Positions 8,534 to 18,842 of a DNA stretch of 19,379 nt are shown piece by piece. Both the position numbers and the translations under genes were made by a program. The notes under the pieces are model-generated. The model ran no database searches, was not told the origin of the DNA, and worked only from the letters and a program-made list of their open reading frames with translations. Source of the DNA: Acanthaster planci (taxonomy: Eukaryota; Echinodermata; Asteroidea; Valvatida; Acanthasteridae). Every line of letters begins with the position of its first letter. Position 1 is the stretch's first letter. The DNA lies in assembly GCF_001949145.1 (NCBI RefSeq), contig NW_019091620.1, positions 609,120 to 628,498 on the forward strand. Reading direction: 5' to 3'.

Positions 8534-10341
8534 GTGAGATATGTCAATGAAAATTCACGGTATACAAGTACATATACTGTAAAGGGAGGTTACATCATTG
8601 TCTTTTTTGTTGTGATATTACAAGTTCAGCTGATTTAGGGGTATTAAATTTACCGTATTTTCATTTCACTGATTTATCTCAAGTTTGAGATAACTGCTTG
8701 AGAAAAATCGAGAAAAACACAGTAGCCTTTCTAATGGTCAAATTGAAGATCTTGTAATTTATCTAGTGCAAAATCCATGAACTACAGGGCTTTCTGAATA
8801 AGAGAGCCACTGACAACCTACATGCACAGTTCGTCTGCAGATGAACAGGCACAGCAGGTGTTCTTGCCCTCTAAAAGCAGTTTTACACAGCCAAGAGTAA
8901 TCAATGAATTTACCTTGAAGTAAAATGCCGTTTCGACAATAAAGCACTGTGGATTCATAGAAAACCTCATTAAAACCCTAACATTCCTGAATCCTCCAAT
9001 TTTAATACGACTTTGCACACACCCTAGGGAGTTAGGGTTAAGCAATGAAGTTACTGCAGTCAACTCGCATTGTCCATGACATGATGAGAATATGAGCGTG
9101 TGTGCATGATTAGCTTCATGACCACACTTTTACGTCAGTTTAGTTGTCAATTGAAGTCTAATATCCATTGTTAGTTAGCCTTGTCCAAGGCAGTCTCAGC
9201 ACTTTTTGTCGGGAGATTATCAGGCCTCACACTCAGGACACATGGCAAATGAACCACCACTTACTATCATGATGTACCAACCCCCCATACACTACAAGTA
9301 CTACAGCAAACCTACAGAGCAAACTGTATGGACAGACACAATGTACTATGCAGTGTATGTAGCAAATAAAAAAAAAGTTTAAAAATAAACTCGCCAATAG
9401 GCATATGTCACATGCCAACTTACATGAAATGATGACCTATGCATATATGTACGTAAATGTATGAAATGTATGATATGATTGGGTTGCAGTGCTAAAAATA
9501 TCTACTCCGAGCATGGAGGAAGGAAAAGAAACAAAGAAAATATGCAACATGGTTTGCAATGCTCCAAAGTTTTGACATATGAATTTGATTTTGTAGAGCA
9601 CAGTGGTCCATCAGTGTGGACAGAGTGCCTGCATGTACATGGACTGGAAAACACTGAATTCACCCGGCGACAACCCAACAAAAAATGCACTCCATTCGAC
9701 TGCTGAAAATACGTGCACTAAAACCTTCAAAATAATACATGAAAGTGGAAAAATACTTACGCATAGAAGGGAATCTAGTTCTGTGAACTAGTTCATTCAC
9801 TGAAGTATTTCAGAAAATTTTTATCACTTCATGATTTCAGAGTGTTGAACCTCAAGTTGTCATGGGCGTCACTTGCTCTAGGCTATTCCATGCCATTCTT
9901 GCCATTTTTGCGGTAGGAACCCATGTGTGTTGACATGCTTTATCAAGTCTCATGCACATCCACCACACCGTGATTCCAAAGCAACTTGTCTCATGCTTGG
10001 GCCGTAGGAAATCAGAAATTATCAATTTTGACTCCACATACCCTCATATTATACACATATGTTTGGCAGGTACACATGATATGTACAGTACATGTGATAA
10101 AATGTACACATGCTGGCAGAGAAAGGTCTGGGATCCATCCATGATATCCGTGCACGCAACGCCGTGCTGGGACGTGTCCTGACTGTAATGCTACCTCCAT
10201 GCATAAATGTACACCGATACAGCGATCATGGACCATGCCAATAAACAGACATCACCATGTGACTTATCACTTACACTTCCTGCAAACCGCAGCGGGGAAG
10301 TTGAAGCTAAAACAGGATTTATTAAATGCCCTCATAAATGA
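8534..10341 (+). other. Start of a long ATP9 intron, no feature seen
   Basis: The DNA is AT-rich and non-coding, with several tandem-looking TGTATG/ATGTAC stretches near 9430-9480 and 10075-10110. Frames at 8818-9063, 9479-9706 and 10012-10236 have no coding character. Nothing resembling the next ATP9 exon was found. Confidence 0.5.
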
Positions 10342-11078
10342 ATGCACAAGCTGAAATCGCCCTTGGGATGTCGAAAAAAACTTACTTCTTTCCTCCAGAC
10401 AGAAGATCTGTCAATAATTTACTTGGAAGTGATCTTCACTGATTTTCTAGTGGAACATAGTATACCTTTGGCTTTGTCTGACCACGCTGGAAGTTGCTTC
10501 AGGAGAATGTTTCCAGACTCTCAAATTGCAAGAAAGTACTCATGTGCTAGGACCAAGACAACGCATATTGTGAACCCCTTAGCAGCTGAAGACTCTAAAA
10601 GCCTCACTCACCCACCGTGCAGCCTGGCCACAGATGGAAACACTGACTTAGATGCAATCAAACGTATCCTATCATTGTGAGGACATTCAATGAGAGTGAA
10701 GGAAAGGTTGTCTCTGAATTTCTCGCAGTGAAGGAATGTGCTAAAACATCAATAGGAGAAAACATCTTCAAACTTTTGCATGAAGAGTTAATGTCACACG
10801 ATATTTCTTGGAAAAATTGTGTCAGCTTTGGAACAGACAATGCGTCAGTCATGATCGGAAAACACAAAGGCGTGGCAACTCACATAAAGAAACACAACCC
10901 CAACATCTATGTGATGGGATGCCCCTGCCATCTGATGCATTTGTCTGCCAATAAGGGAGGGAAGACATTGGAGTACCAAATAGACAAAAGCCAGCTGAGA
11001 CATCAAGCAATAATCAAACTACAGCAAGATCATGGAGTCCAAGTTAAAAAGATTCTTAAACATGTTTCCATCAAGTAA
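10342..11078 (+). pseudogene. hAT-like transposase core (one frameshift, partial)
   Basis: The first part (frame of 10342) carries EVIFTDFLVEHSIPLALSDH, then CSLATDGNTD with a candidate first catalytic Asp at 10633-10635. It runs to a TGA at 10678. A one-base shift near 10660 moves the homologous reading to the frame of 10677. There it continues through an acidic helix, WKNCVSFGTDNASVM with a second Asp at 10836-10838, and GCPCHLMHLSANKG (CxxH at 10926-10931). This D, D, CxxH order is that of the RNase H-like core of hAT-superfamily transposases and their BED-finger relatives. The C-terminal dimerisation region and the N-terminal zinc finger are absent. TTTCCTCCAG precedes 10399 and AAGTAAGT sits at the 3' end, so it could be a spliced exon. 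The frameshift argues for an inactive transposon. Confidence 0.65.
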
Positions 11079-11464
11079 GTTTTAAAGTAACTGATTTTCA
11101 TAAAAATTAATTTTAAAAACAAAACTTGCATTTGTACTTAGACATTTAACTTAAGACTATGATATGTAAATAACAGTCAGTGGGCCAAGATAGAAACTGT
11201 ATGCAGTTTAACCTGATGAACATAATTGAAGTGATACTGCCTAGATTACTTGTACGTGTTGATTGTACAAGGTCAGAGGCACATAAGTTGTCTGAATGGA
11301 ATGAGACTGCCTGAGGTGCACCTTTTTTGGGGGGGTTTCATTATTTTAGCCAGGCAGTGATCGACTCGCTAAGCTTACACGCAGTTCATTTTAATATCCC
11401 ATGTTTGTTGTGTAGCGAGTGATTTAGAATATGGAATACAAAAAACTAATGTTTCATTCTCCAG
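11079..11464. other. Spacer between hAT-like and DIRS-like elements
   Basis: This is AT-rich sequence with a poly-T/poly-G run (near 11322-11337) and a weak inverted pair around ACTCGCTA (11363) and AGCGAGT (11415). No gene was seen. Confidence 0.45.
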
Positions 11465-11517
11465 ATGGTTGTCCCTTGGTAAGGCAGTGACCGTAGTCCT
11501 CCAACTTCAGGATTCAA

Positions 11518-12235
11518 ATGGCCACATCGAACATAGTACAATGTATCAAGGCTCACTTTCTTTCCTTATTATCAATACTTCAGCATCTATTCATTTACAT
11601 GTGGGCTCTTCCACTCCATGCCTCCGGTGTCTGGGACACTGGCTCTCAAGACGAACAAAGCAACAAGTTAGAGCCCGGAGTGGTGTTTAACGCTCTTCAC
11701 CACTTTCGACAACACCTAGTGGGTCGTTCCTTTCAAGTCCAGAGCGACAACTCCCCAACAGCGACGTACATCAACCACCAGGGTGGCACTCGCTCCCCTC
11801 AATGCTGCGCCCTTGCGTGGCATCTCTTCATGTGGACAAGCAAACAAGAGATCACTCTCCAAGCCGTCCACATAACAGGAACTAACAACGGCATAGCAAT
11901 CCCACTCTCTCGAGGTGCCGTCCAACCAACAAGGTGAATTCTTCACCTGAATGTGGTCAGCCATATCTTTGTGAAGATCGAGAATCCCCATATTGACCTC
12001 TTCGCTTCCACCAACAAACCTATCTTCTTAAGTTTTGCTCCAGGCTCCTTCACCCATGGACATGGGCGACAGGTGCCCTACAGTTCGACTGGTCAGGCCT
12101 TCCAGCATTAGCCTTTCCTTCAATATCCCGTGCGTCCTGTCCAAGATAGAACGGGTGCCATGTCGTGTCCTCCTCGTTGCCCTGTTCTGGCCTCGCCTAC
12201 CATGGTTTCCGAGACTAACAAGACTTCTGGCATGA
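11518..12235 (+). pseudogene. DIRS-like RNase H domain and C-terminal tail of the RT protein
   Basis: The frame 11518-11937 contains SGVWDTGSQDEQSNKLE, with Glu at 11671-11673. It then has FQVQSDNSPTATYINHQGGT, with catalytic Asp at 11746-11748, and HITGTNNGIAIPLSRG. The last motif normally reads ADxLSR; here the Asp position is ATC (Ile, 11899-11901), so the fourth acidic residue is lost. The segment with the first catalytic Asp (a GWGA-like motif) is also unrecognisable. An in-frame TGA at 11936-11938 interrupts the protein where a tryptophan codon would be expected. The homologous reading goes on through NPHIDLFAST, a WTWATGALQFDWSGLPALAF segment in a shifted frame, and IERVPCRVLLVA..WPRLPWFP to 12235. 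The RNase H would remove RNA during cDNA synthesis, but this copy cannot be active. Confidence 0.8.
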
Positions 12236-12399
12236 TGGCCACTCGTCCTTCTCTCCCAGGGAGGGCATTCTTCGTCAACCCAAGTCAGGGTCCTCTATCC
12301 AGCACTGGGGGATCTTCACTTCACGTGTTGGATGTTGTCCAACAATCCTTCAGTGCATTGGGCCTTTCTGCTGATGCTGCGTCCATGACGGCCCGGGGT

Positions 12400-13400
12400 T
12401 GACAACTGTCCACACACAAAATTTACAAGAGTCGACTACAACATGTTACTAGATGGTGTGACGACCACAATGTTTTCTCCAACCGAAGCTTCTGTGAGCT
12501 CCATAGCAGACCTTTTCAAGTATCTGTTTCACTCAGGCCTCCAGATTGCCACCATCCACAACTACCGGTCAGTCTTGGCAGCTGTTCGTTTGGGGGTTCA
12601 GCAGTGGATCAACGGTTTCTGGTAACATTGCCTTCCACGGTCTCCTTCGGGGAATGTTTGTCGAGCCTGCTCGTGTCAAGCGCCTCGTTCTGTCTTGGGA
12701 CCTTGGGAGCATCTTGCACATTCTCGCCGGTCCCCCCTTGAGCCACTTTCTGATCTCCATCTCAGCATCAAACTGGCATTCCTCCTGGCAGTCGTTACCT
12801 CCAGATGCAGCAGCGAACTACATGCTCTGTCAACTGCTGAAGATCACATCCACTGGGAACCAAACGGGGTTCTCCTTATCCCAGCCATTGAGTTCCTGCT
12901 AAAGAACCAGACGCCTCCCTTCCAGCCTCTGGACATATTTGTCCCCAACATAGCCTCTCTTTCGGGAGATAACTCTGACAAGAAATGGCATCAAGTGGTA
13001 CCTCGCCAGGACCAAGCAACACTGGGAGCCTGGTGACAGACTTTTCATCACAACCACAAAGCCCTTTCATCCAGCGGCAAAGGACACCATTGCCCGATGG
13101 ACAGTCTCGGCCATCATCTTCGTGAACCAGGACTGACCGACTCAGCATGATGAGACGACTCGTTCTCACGTCAGAGCCTGTGATGTGCGGGCTGCCTCCA
13201 CGTCCTGGTCATACTTCAAAGGCGTCTCCCTGGCGGATATATTCTAGGCGGCTTGCAGATCCCCCTACACCTTCACTGAGTGCTACCTGAAGGATGTCCT
13301 GTGGAGCGAGATGGCTCGCGGCACAGCAAGCTTGCGCTCCGTGGTTGGGACAGCATCCAGCACTGTCCCACACCGAACAATGAATTCTTCATCATCGTAG
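12400..13400 (+). pseudogene. DIRS-like tyrosine recombinase (inactive)
   Basis: The helical N-terminal domain runs over 12443-12625 (IADLFKYLFHSGLQIATIHN, YRSVLAAVRLG), ending in a stop. A shifted frame carries GLLRGMFVEPARVKRLV and LSWDLGSILHILAG. The frame 12695-13036 holds the catalytic domain: AVVTSRCSSELHALSTAED, WEPNGVLLIPAIEFLLKNQTP. The box-I arginine codon is TGC (Cys, 12806-12808), one CpG transition from CGC. Further on, RACDVRAASTSW has Cys at 13179-13181 where the HxxR histidine is expected; the Arg at 13188-13190 is kept. A TAG at 13245-13247 interrupts the protein just before SPYTFTECYLKD, whose Tyr at 13284-13286 is the presumed nucleophile. The frame ends at TAG near 13400. 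It is a strong homologue but a clear pseudogene. Confidence 0.85.
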
Positions 13401-13510
13401 AAACCTTTTTCTCTGGTGAGTGTTCACTTAGGTGACACCCGTCTATGTTCTCTAATAACTACTCCCCCTTCACCGACCCTCCTCCAGGGTACGGTGCCAC
13501 TCTGCATATG

Positions 13511-13801
13511 TAGGCTGGACAGGGATATGTGAACACAGGAGACTCCTCCCCACATTAGCGTGGGTCAGGTCTCCTAGTGAGATTTAACCCTGTTCAGCCG
13601 CTCCCGCCTGTCCTTCCCAACTTTGGCTCTGGGAATTTCTCTACTTCGAAAAAGAAGGACGAACATGGAGGCGGGACCGCAGTGCATTGTGGAGGGTCAA
13701 GGAGGGTCAAGGGACAGCATGCATAATCAAGTTTTTTTGCACATGTAGGCTGGACAGGGGTATCACTAGGAGACCCGACCCACACTAATGTGGGGGAGGA
13801 G
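13511..13801. repeat. Compound palindrome 3' of the DIRS-like recombinase (possible terminal repeat)
   Basis: TAGGCTGGACAGGG at 13511-13524 is followed by AGGAGAC (13538-13544). Both appear inverted as GTCTCCT (13569-13575) and CCCTGTTCAGCC (13588-13599). A second copy, 13741-13801, beginning ACATGTAGGCTGGACAGGGG and ending GTGGGGGAGGAG, is the reverse complement of most of 13544-13599. An outer CCCGCCT/AGGCGGG pair sits between them. DIRS elements end in inverted repeats and an internal complementary region just after the recombinase gene, so this could be that region. An unrelated palindromic MITE inserted at the same place is the alternative. Confidence 0.6.
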
Positions 13802-14589
13802 TTTATAGGGTTTTCTGAGAAGGGTTGCTCATTGCTCACAGGCTTATAGAGGGATTTCACATTAGTGCCGTCCGTGCATATCTGCATCGAAACGGAGGCT
13901 CTCTGTGTTGAACTTCGTTGCACGCCTGCAGAGTCAACACAGTACATGCAGTATCCGGTTCGTAAGTGTAACACCACTTCATTCTAAACCACGCCCACTG
14001 CACATTCAGATACACGACCATGGCAGGTATGTTAGTTCGCGGGAAATTGGTCTTATTTTTTCTTTTGATTTTACGTGTCTAGTCATCCTGAAAGACTCTT
14101 CCACAAAAATATGCAGCCTGAAAAATCTGAATTTAACATACCTTTAGATATTTTGTGTCTTGACTCCTTACTTTCAATTGTCTGATCATATTATAAATTG
14201 AAGCTGACACATATAGCCTCATTTTCAAACGCAGAAGTGCGCAGATCAATGCTAAAAATGTCATATTGGGATCCTTCCATTGTCATATACTCAATAATGT
14301 AACACCAAGGAATAGGAAATTTAGAATAGCAGTACATGAGAAATTGCAGCAATTTCTCATGCTCGGATCAGTGCAAATGTGAGGTTTTCTCACTGGAATA
14401 GAAATTTGCATTAGCATACATTGTGTTTGTTGAGGACAAACACTGAGCTGAGCTATTTTGGGGAACCCTTTAAGTTGGAGAAAAAACAGGCTGTAATCGG
14501 CGGGAATGAAACACTGCTCTATAAGCCACATTCCTGCAAGTGGTGCAGACGGTACATTGATATAAAAGGTGCACATGTAATGTAACATG
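13802..14589. other. Non-coding DNA between the DIRS-like element and the module array
   Basis: No gene was recognised. The only ordered structure is the perfect palindrome at 14335-14361. Sequence becomes AT-rich after about 14040. Confidence 0.45.
14335..14361. repeat. Perfect 13-bp inverted repeat with 1-nt centre
   Basis: CATGAGAAATTGC, one A, then the exact reverse complement GCAATTTCTCATG. It has the same geometry (odd centre, perfect arms) as the palindrome at 5319-5343 but no sequence similarity. Confidence 0.8.
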
Positions 14590-15019
14590 ATTTCTGAGGC
14601 GATGACGTCATCATCACATCAGGTCAATCTTCCTCTACATGTATAGCACATCCCTTTCTAGACTTCTACAAAGTTTCACCCCAATGGGACATTTACTTTG
14701 AGAGATAAAGGGCTTTAAAGGATGCGCTTTTAATGCCATGTGATTTTTCGACCGATCACATCAGGTCAATTTTCATCTATAACACTTTTTCTTACTAGCT
14801 ATCTGCAAAGTTTCAATCCAATGGGACATATACTTGAGGAGACAGGTAACTGTAAAGTTTACACCTTTAATGCCATGTCACGTGACACCAGGTGGCGTCA
14901 TTATGACAAGTTTCTTTTCGGACCATCTGTAACTGGTGAGCAAAGAGTGTAAACCTAACATAGATTGATAGAAGTGCCGAAGTCCGCTTGTTGAAAAACG
15001 TGTAAAAATTATACAGGGA

Positions 15020-15221
15020 AAATTAAATATTCAAAATTCTATAATAAATCACATGATAACGTCATAATGACTTCATGCTTTCTGTGCACATCTTCAGATA
15101 GTTGTCTGACTGTGTGCCAAGTTTGAAGGGGATTGGCCATAAGGAAGGGGAAAAGTTCTGTGTAGAACAATCCTGTGTTATATCTATGGGGGAAAGTGGA
15201 AAAGAGGAATAAAAAAACAAG
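15020..15221 (+). repeat. Long repeat copy A (pairs with 18648-18842)
   Basis: About 200 bp align end to end with 18648-18842 on the same strand: the AAATATTCAAAATTC core, the dyad region, TTCAGATAGT, GTTTGAAGGGGATTGGCCAT, AAGGAAGGGG, TGTAGAACAA and a closing GGAATAAAAAA. Identity is visibly high, so this pair is younger or better conserved than the other modules. Confidence 0.8.
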
Positions 15222-17341
15222 AGCTTTCTGCCTGTTTGCACACACGCAGAGGGCTTTTCTACTTTTGTTTTGACTCCAAATTTTGAAATATCTTCACTAT
15301 ATCACTTGATGACTTAATAGCTAGAACAAAACATTGTTAAACCATAATTTCTTGAAATTTTAGTGGCCTAAATTTACCCTATCACTTGATGTAAAGAACA
15401 AGAAGAGGGATTGCACAAACTAGTAGATGGTTTGAAGACTACTATCTGGCAAGAGGCTACCTTTGAAAGCAAGTTGGTATCTATCACCAATTTTGAATAA
15501 TAAGCAACTTTTGGTTTCGGCCCGAAGCAAGGGGTCATGTGACTTGCATACACAATTTTACAACCACGTTAGTGCAAACACCAACTCAAGGGAAGTCATG
15601 ATTGATTTTATACAGATTTTTAATAATTAAACTTTAAGCATCGTTGTCTGAATGTAGTTTTAAACCTGATGACATCATCTTGATAAAATTTGAGGACCAT
15701 GTCATCCATATCAGTCCTTCTTTAGTGTAACTGTCAGTAGGATCCAGTAGGATCCAAGAGTGCTAATTGACCAAAAACTGTACAAAGTCAATGGGAAAAA
15801 TAAAATATTCAAAATTTAATAATGAATCAAAAGATGACGTTGTCATGATGTAAGCGAAACAGAGTAAACTTAGCTCTTAGGTCTTCCTATTTAATTTTGA
15901 TGAAAATACATCACTGCCAAGTAACAAAAATGACCCTTAAAATGTGCGTACAAAATGAATGGTTCAAAATAAATATTCAAAATAACATAACAAATCACAT
16001 GATGACATCATCATGACGAAAAGCTTTGCGGCACATCTTTTCCACAGGGCCTTTCTACATCCTACAGGATACCTGCAAAGTTTCAATGCGATGGGACATG
16101 TACTTCAGGAGATAAAGGGTCTCAAAGAATGCACCTTTTATGTCACGTGACTTTTCATGTGATGACGTCTTCATCACATGAGGTCAACTAATGTCTTTAA
16201 TACTTCCCTTCCTAGATACCTGGAAGGTTTCAGCTAAATCGGACATGTACATGTACTTTAGGAGATACGTGTACAAGGCTTTGAAGTTTGTACCTAAAAT
16301 GCATATGCAGTCAGTCATATCAATAATGCTGCCCCAGAATGGTTGTTAAAAAAGATGTATAAAATTGGGAAAAAATAAAAGATGAAAAATCAATACAAAA
16401 TAACAAGGTGACATCATCATAACGTCATAAAATTGGCGTAATTTTTGTATCAGGGTCTTTGTTGCCTGTTGATGACAATTGAAGTTTGCTAAATTAGCAA
16501 AATGGTGCCTTGAAAACATGTACGAAGTCAATGGGCTATAAAAACCCCTGTGCAGAAAAACTGCACCTTTAAATTCAAGTCACATGATTTGCGTTTAAAC
16601 TGGAATCTTTCATGAAATATTGCTTGATTTTCTGACTCTTGGGTATATTTCAAATCGAACAACAGAGCACAAAACATACAATTTCTCTTTAGTTCTCATA
16701 GTAATTTTGAACAGAAGTTGAGGACTACTCGCTCATTAAGATCAATAATAGTGTGTTGTAGAGAAACTTGTGCAAAACCTATGGAGAAAAACTGCAGCTT
16801 TAATCTCATGCCACATGACCCCTGACAATGTCATTTTGACAATTTTTTCCAGGACCCTCTCTTCATGGTGGATTAGGAGTGTGGACAAAAGGAATCAGTT
16901 CAATTGACCAGAGTGCCGAAGACTGGCTTTTGCAAAACGTGCACATAACCTATAGTTTTTGGAAAAATAAAACGTTCAAAAATCGATAAAAAAATAACAA
17001 GGTGACGTTATAATGATGACATGCTTCGAGACACATTTTAGCTGGTGGACTAAGAGTATATACCTAGTATTTGATTTATAAAAGTTCTGAAATTTGCTTG
17101 TTGAAACCGTGTACAAAACCTGTGGAGCTAATTAAATATTCAAAATTCTATTAAAATAAGCTGATGACATCATCATGACGTCATTCTTTGGGGCACATCT
17201 TTGCCACAGGGTCTTTGCTTTGTGCAACTCTGAAGATACAAACTTGCAAAGGGACTAAGGGGCTTGGCAGAAAAAACGTGTACAAAATAACGGGGTTTTG
17301 ATGGAAGAACAAGGAGGAGAAGAAAAAGAAGAAAAAAAAAC

Positions 17342-17490
17342 CTTGACAAAAAGAATTCCTTTTCCGCAACTTGCGGAAACGCCCAAAGAAACAGAACAAA
17401 TAGAATGTCTTTTTCACAAAATTGCGAAAAAGCTAAAAATCTTGGCAAAAAGAATGCCTTTTCCAAAACTTGCGGAAAAGCAAAAAAACA
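17342..17490. repeat. 50-bp tandem repeat, three units, each with a palindromic core
   Basis: Units share CTTGGCAAAAAGAATGCC and TTTTCCNNAACTTGCGGAAA. The GAAT anchor lies at 17353, 17403 and 17452, giving periods of 50 and 49. In unit 1 the core TTCCGCAACTTGCGGAA is a perfect odd-centred palindrome; units 2 and 3 are diverged. Translation on either strand gives repetitive low-complexity peptides, so I treat it as DNA repeat, not protein. Confidence 0.8.
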
Positions 17491-17535
17491 AGACGAACAT
17501 TGTGTAAACACAGAGTTGTTTGGAAAACATGAATG

Positions 17536-17610
17536 TGGAACGGGCAGGAATCGAACGGCTGTCGTTAAGTCTGCAGTCCAAAATTGAACACTCTTGTATA
17601 TGCAGGGCCC
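17536..17610 (-). tRNA. Degenerate tRNA-like sequence (tRNA-Cys-like remnant)
   Basis: On the minus strand the segment carries a good pol III B box, CGTTCGATTCC (17547-17557). About 20 nt before it is GGACTGCAGA (17570-17579), the anticodon-loop context of tRNA-Cys (GCA), and before that AGAGTGTTC as in a D arm. The acceptor, anticodon and T stems do not pair well, so it is not a working tRNA. It may be a pseudo-tRNA or the head of a tRNA-derived SINE. Confidence 0.35.
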
Positions 17611-18647
17611 AATCATACATGCTCTTCAGACGTTAGAGTGCATTTACCAGAACGGAGTAGGCCGAAAACAAATTTGGGTATGTGGGACCACTATCCTCCT
17701 TGCTACAGTAGAGCATGAAAATACACATTCACATGCTTTCCCTCCCATGTGCTTGGCATTTTGCCATATTCCCCCCAAATAGCGGACCTCCATTACACAC
17801 TTTACATGTACAAAGCATATGGCTCTTACCACTATGGCTCTTACCTGTACGGGTCAAGCTGCCGGCATTTTCAGCAGATGGCAAATTTTTCCATAGTCCA
17901 TGCACAGCATGTATGAACAGTGCAACCAGCCAAACACTTTAGAAAATGGGTGCAGATATTTACTTTGGCTGGGATAGAATTTTGGGGGATTTTTAATGAT
18001 TTAAAAGTCTTTTCGTTATAACTTCCAGTCTGATGACGTCATCAGCCCGACTTTTTGCAGAAAGGTTACAGATGTTAGGGTCATTGTATTTACCAATTTT
18101 CAAGGGATTCTGGCACACTTCACCACAGACATCTCTTCAAAATATACTTCTGAATTTTTTTTCAACTGATCAGTTAGATGGTGCTCAAGTGTTGCATGAC
18201 GTCACAGGTGCATGTTTAGAGAAAAAGTATTGTGTCAGAGGCAAGCACCATTGAAAGTAGGTTTTTATCTATTATCAAATTTAAATGACGAAGCACTTTT
18301 GACAAAATTTTAATGAAAAAGCACGGTTTTGACCAGTTTCGACCAGAACTAAGGGTCACATGATTTTACATACCCGAAAAGAAATAGAAACCAAAGAATT
18401 CTCTATCAATTGGTGCAAACAGCAAGCTGGGGGAGGTCATAATTTATTTAATATGGAATTTTGACAAATTAACATAAATAAAAGTGTAAGCGCTTGTAAT
18501 TTGAAACGTGATGACGTCATCATGATTTTTGTAAAACTTTTTTGATGTCTTAGGCTTTCGTCTGTGCTTTAAACTTTGATGAAGTTGCAAGATTGCCAAG
18601 TGGCCCAAAAGGACTTTGAAAACGTGTACAAAACAAAGGGGGAAATA

Positions 18648-18842
18648 TTAAATATTCAAAATTCCATAATAAATCAGGTGATGATGTCACGATGATGTCA
18701 TGCTTCTGTGAACATTTTCAGATAGTAGTCTATCTGTGTGACAGGTTTGAAGGGGATTGGCCATAAGGAAGGGGCAAAGTCATGTGTAGAACAACCCCGT
18801 TTTATGTCTATGGGGAAAATTAGAAAAAGGGGAATAAAAAAG
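18648..18842 (+). repeat. Long repeat copy B (pairs with 15020-15221)
   Basis: This is the second copy of the 200-bp repeat described at 15020-15221, same orientation, 3.6 kb away. The parts upstream are also related: 18250-18520 parallels 15460-15690 (GAAAGNAAGTTGGTATCTATC-like start, GGTCACATG, then a TGATGACGTCATC dyad). The duplicated unit is thus larger but internally rearranged. Confidence 0.8.

Larger units (their letters stand above)
11465..13400 (+). mobile_element. DIRS-like (tyrosine recombinase) retroelement, decayed copy 2
   Basis: RNase H, RT-protein tail and tyrosine recombinase follow in the order known for DIRS-type retrotransposons, which lack an integrase and integrate through a tyrosine recombinase. 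Reading frames change several times: 11469 frame to 11518 frame, then shifts near 12030 and 12130, then 12443 to 12695. The reverse transcriptase core itself is missing, so the 5' boundary near 11465 marks a truncation. GC content is well above the flanks, indicating a foreign insertion. A palindromic block at 13511-13801 follows directly and may hold the terminal repeat. Confidence 0.8.

Noticed and set aside
13690-13712. GGAGGGTCAA duplicated twice, and AGTAGGATCC duplicated at 15736-15755
   Set aside because: Two-copy 10-bp duplications are too short to separate from slippage.
13594-13977. 127-codon minus-strand frame after the DIRS-like element
   Set aside because: It overlaps the inverted repeat arms and has no recognisable protein motif.
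15039-15245. Minus-strand frame sharing a peptide (FPHRxxTGLFYT) with 18780-18962
   Set aside because: The similarity comes from the duplicated DNA repeat. The frames differ in extent and include poly-A/T derived residues, so protein-level selection is not shown.
17173-17616. 147-codon minus-strand frame rich in Phe
   Set aside because: It is produced by the 50-bp tandem repeat and the adjacent A-rich tract. The peptide is low-complexity and repeats with the DNA period.
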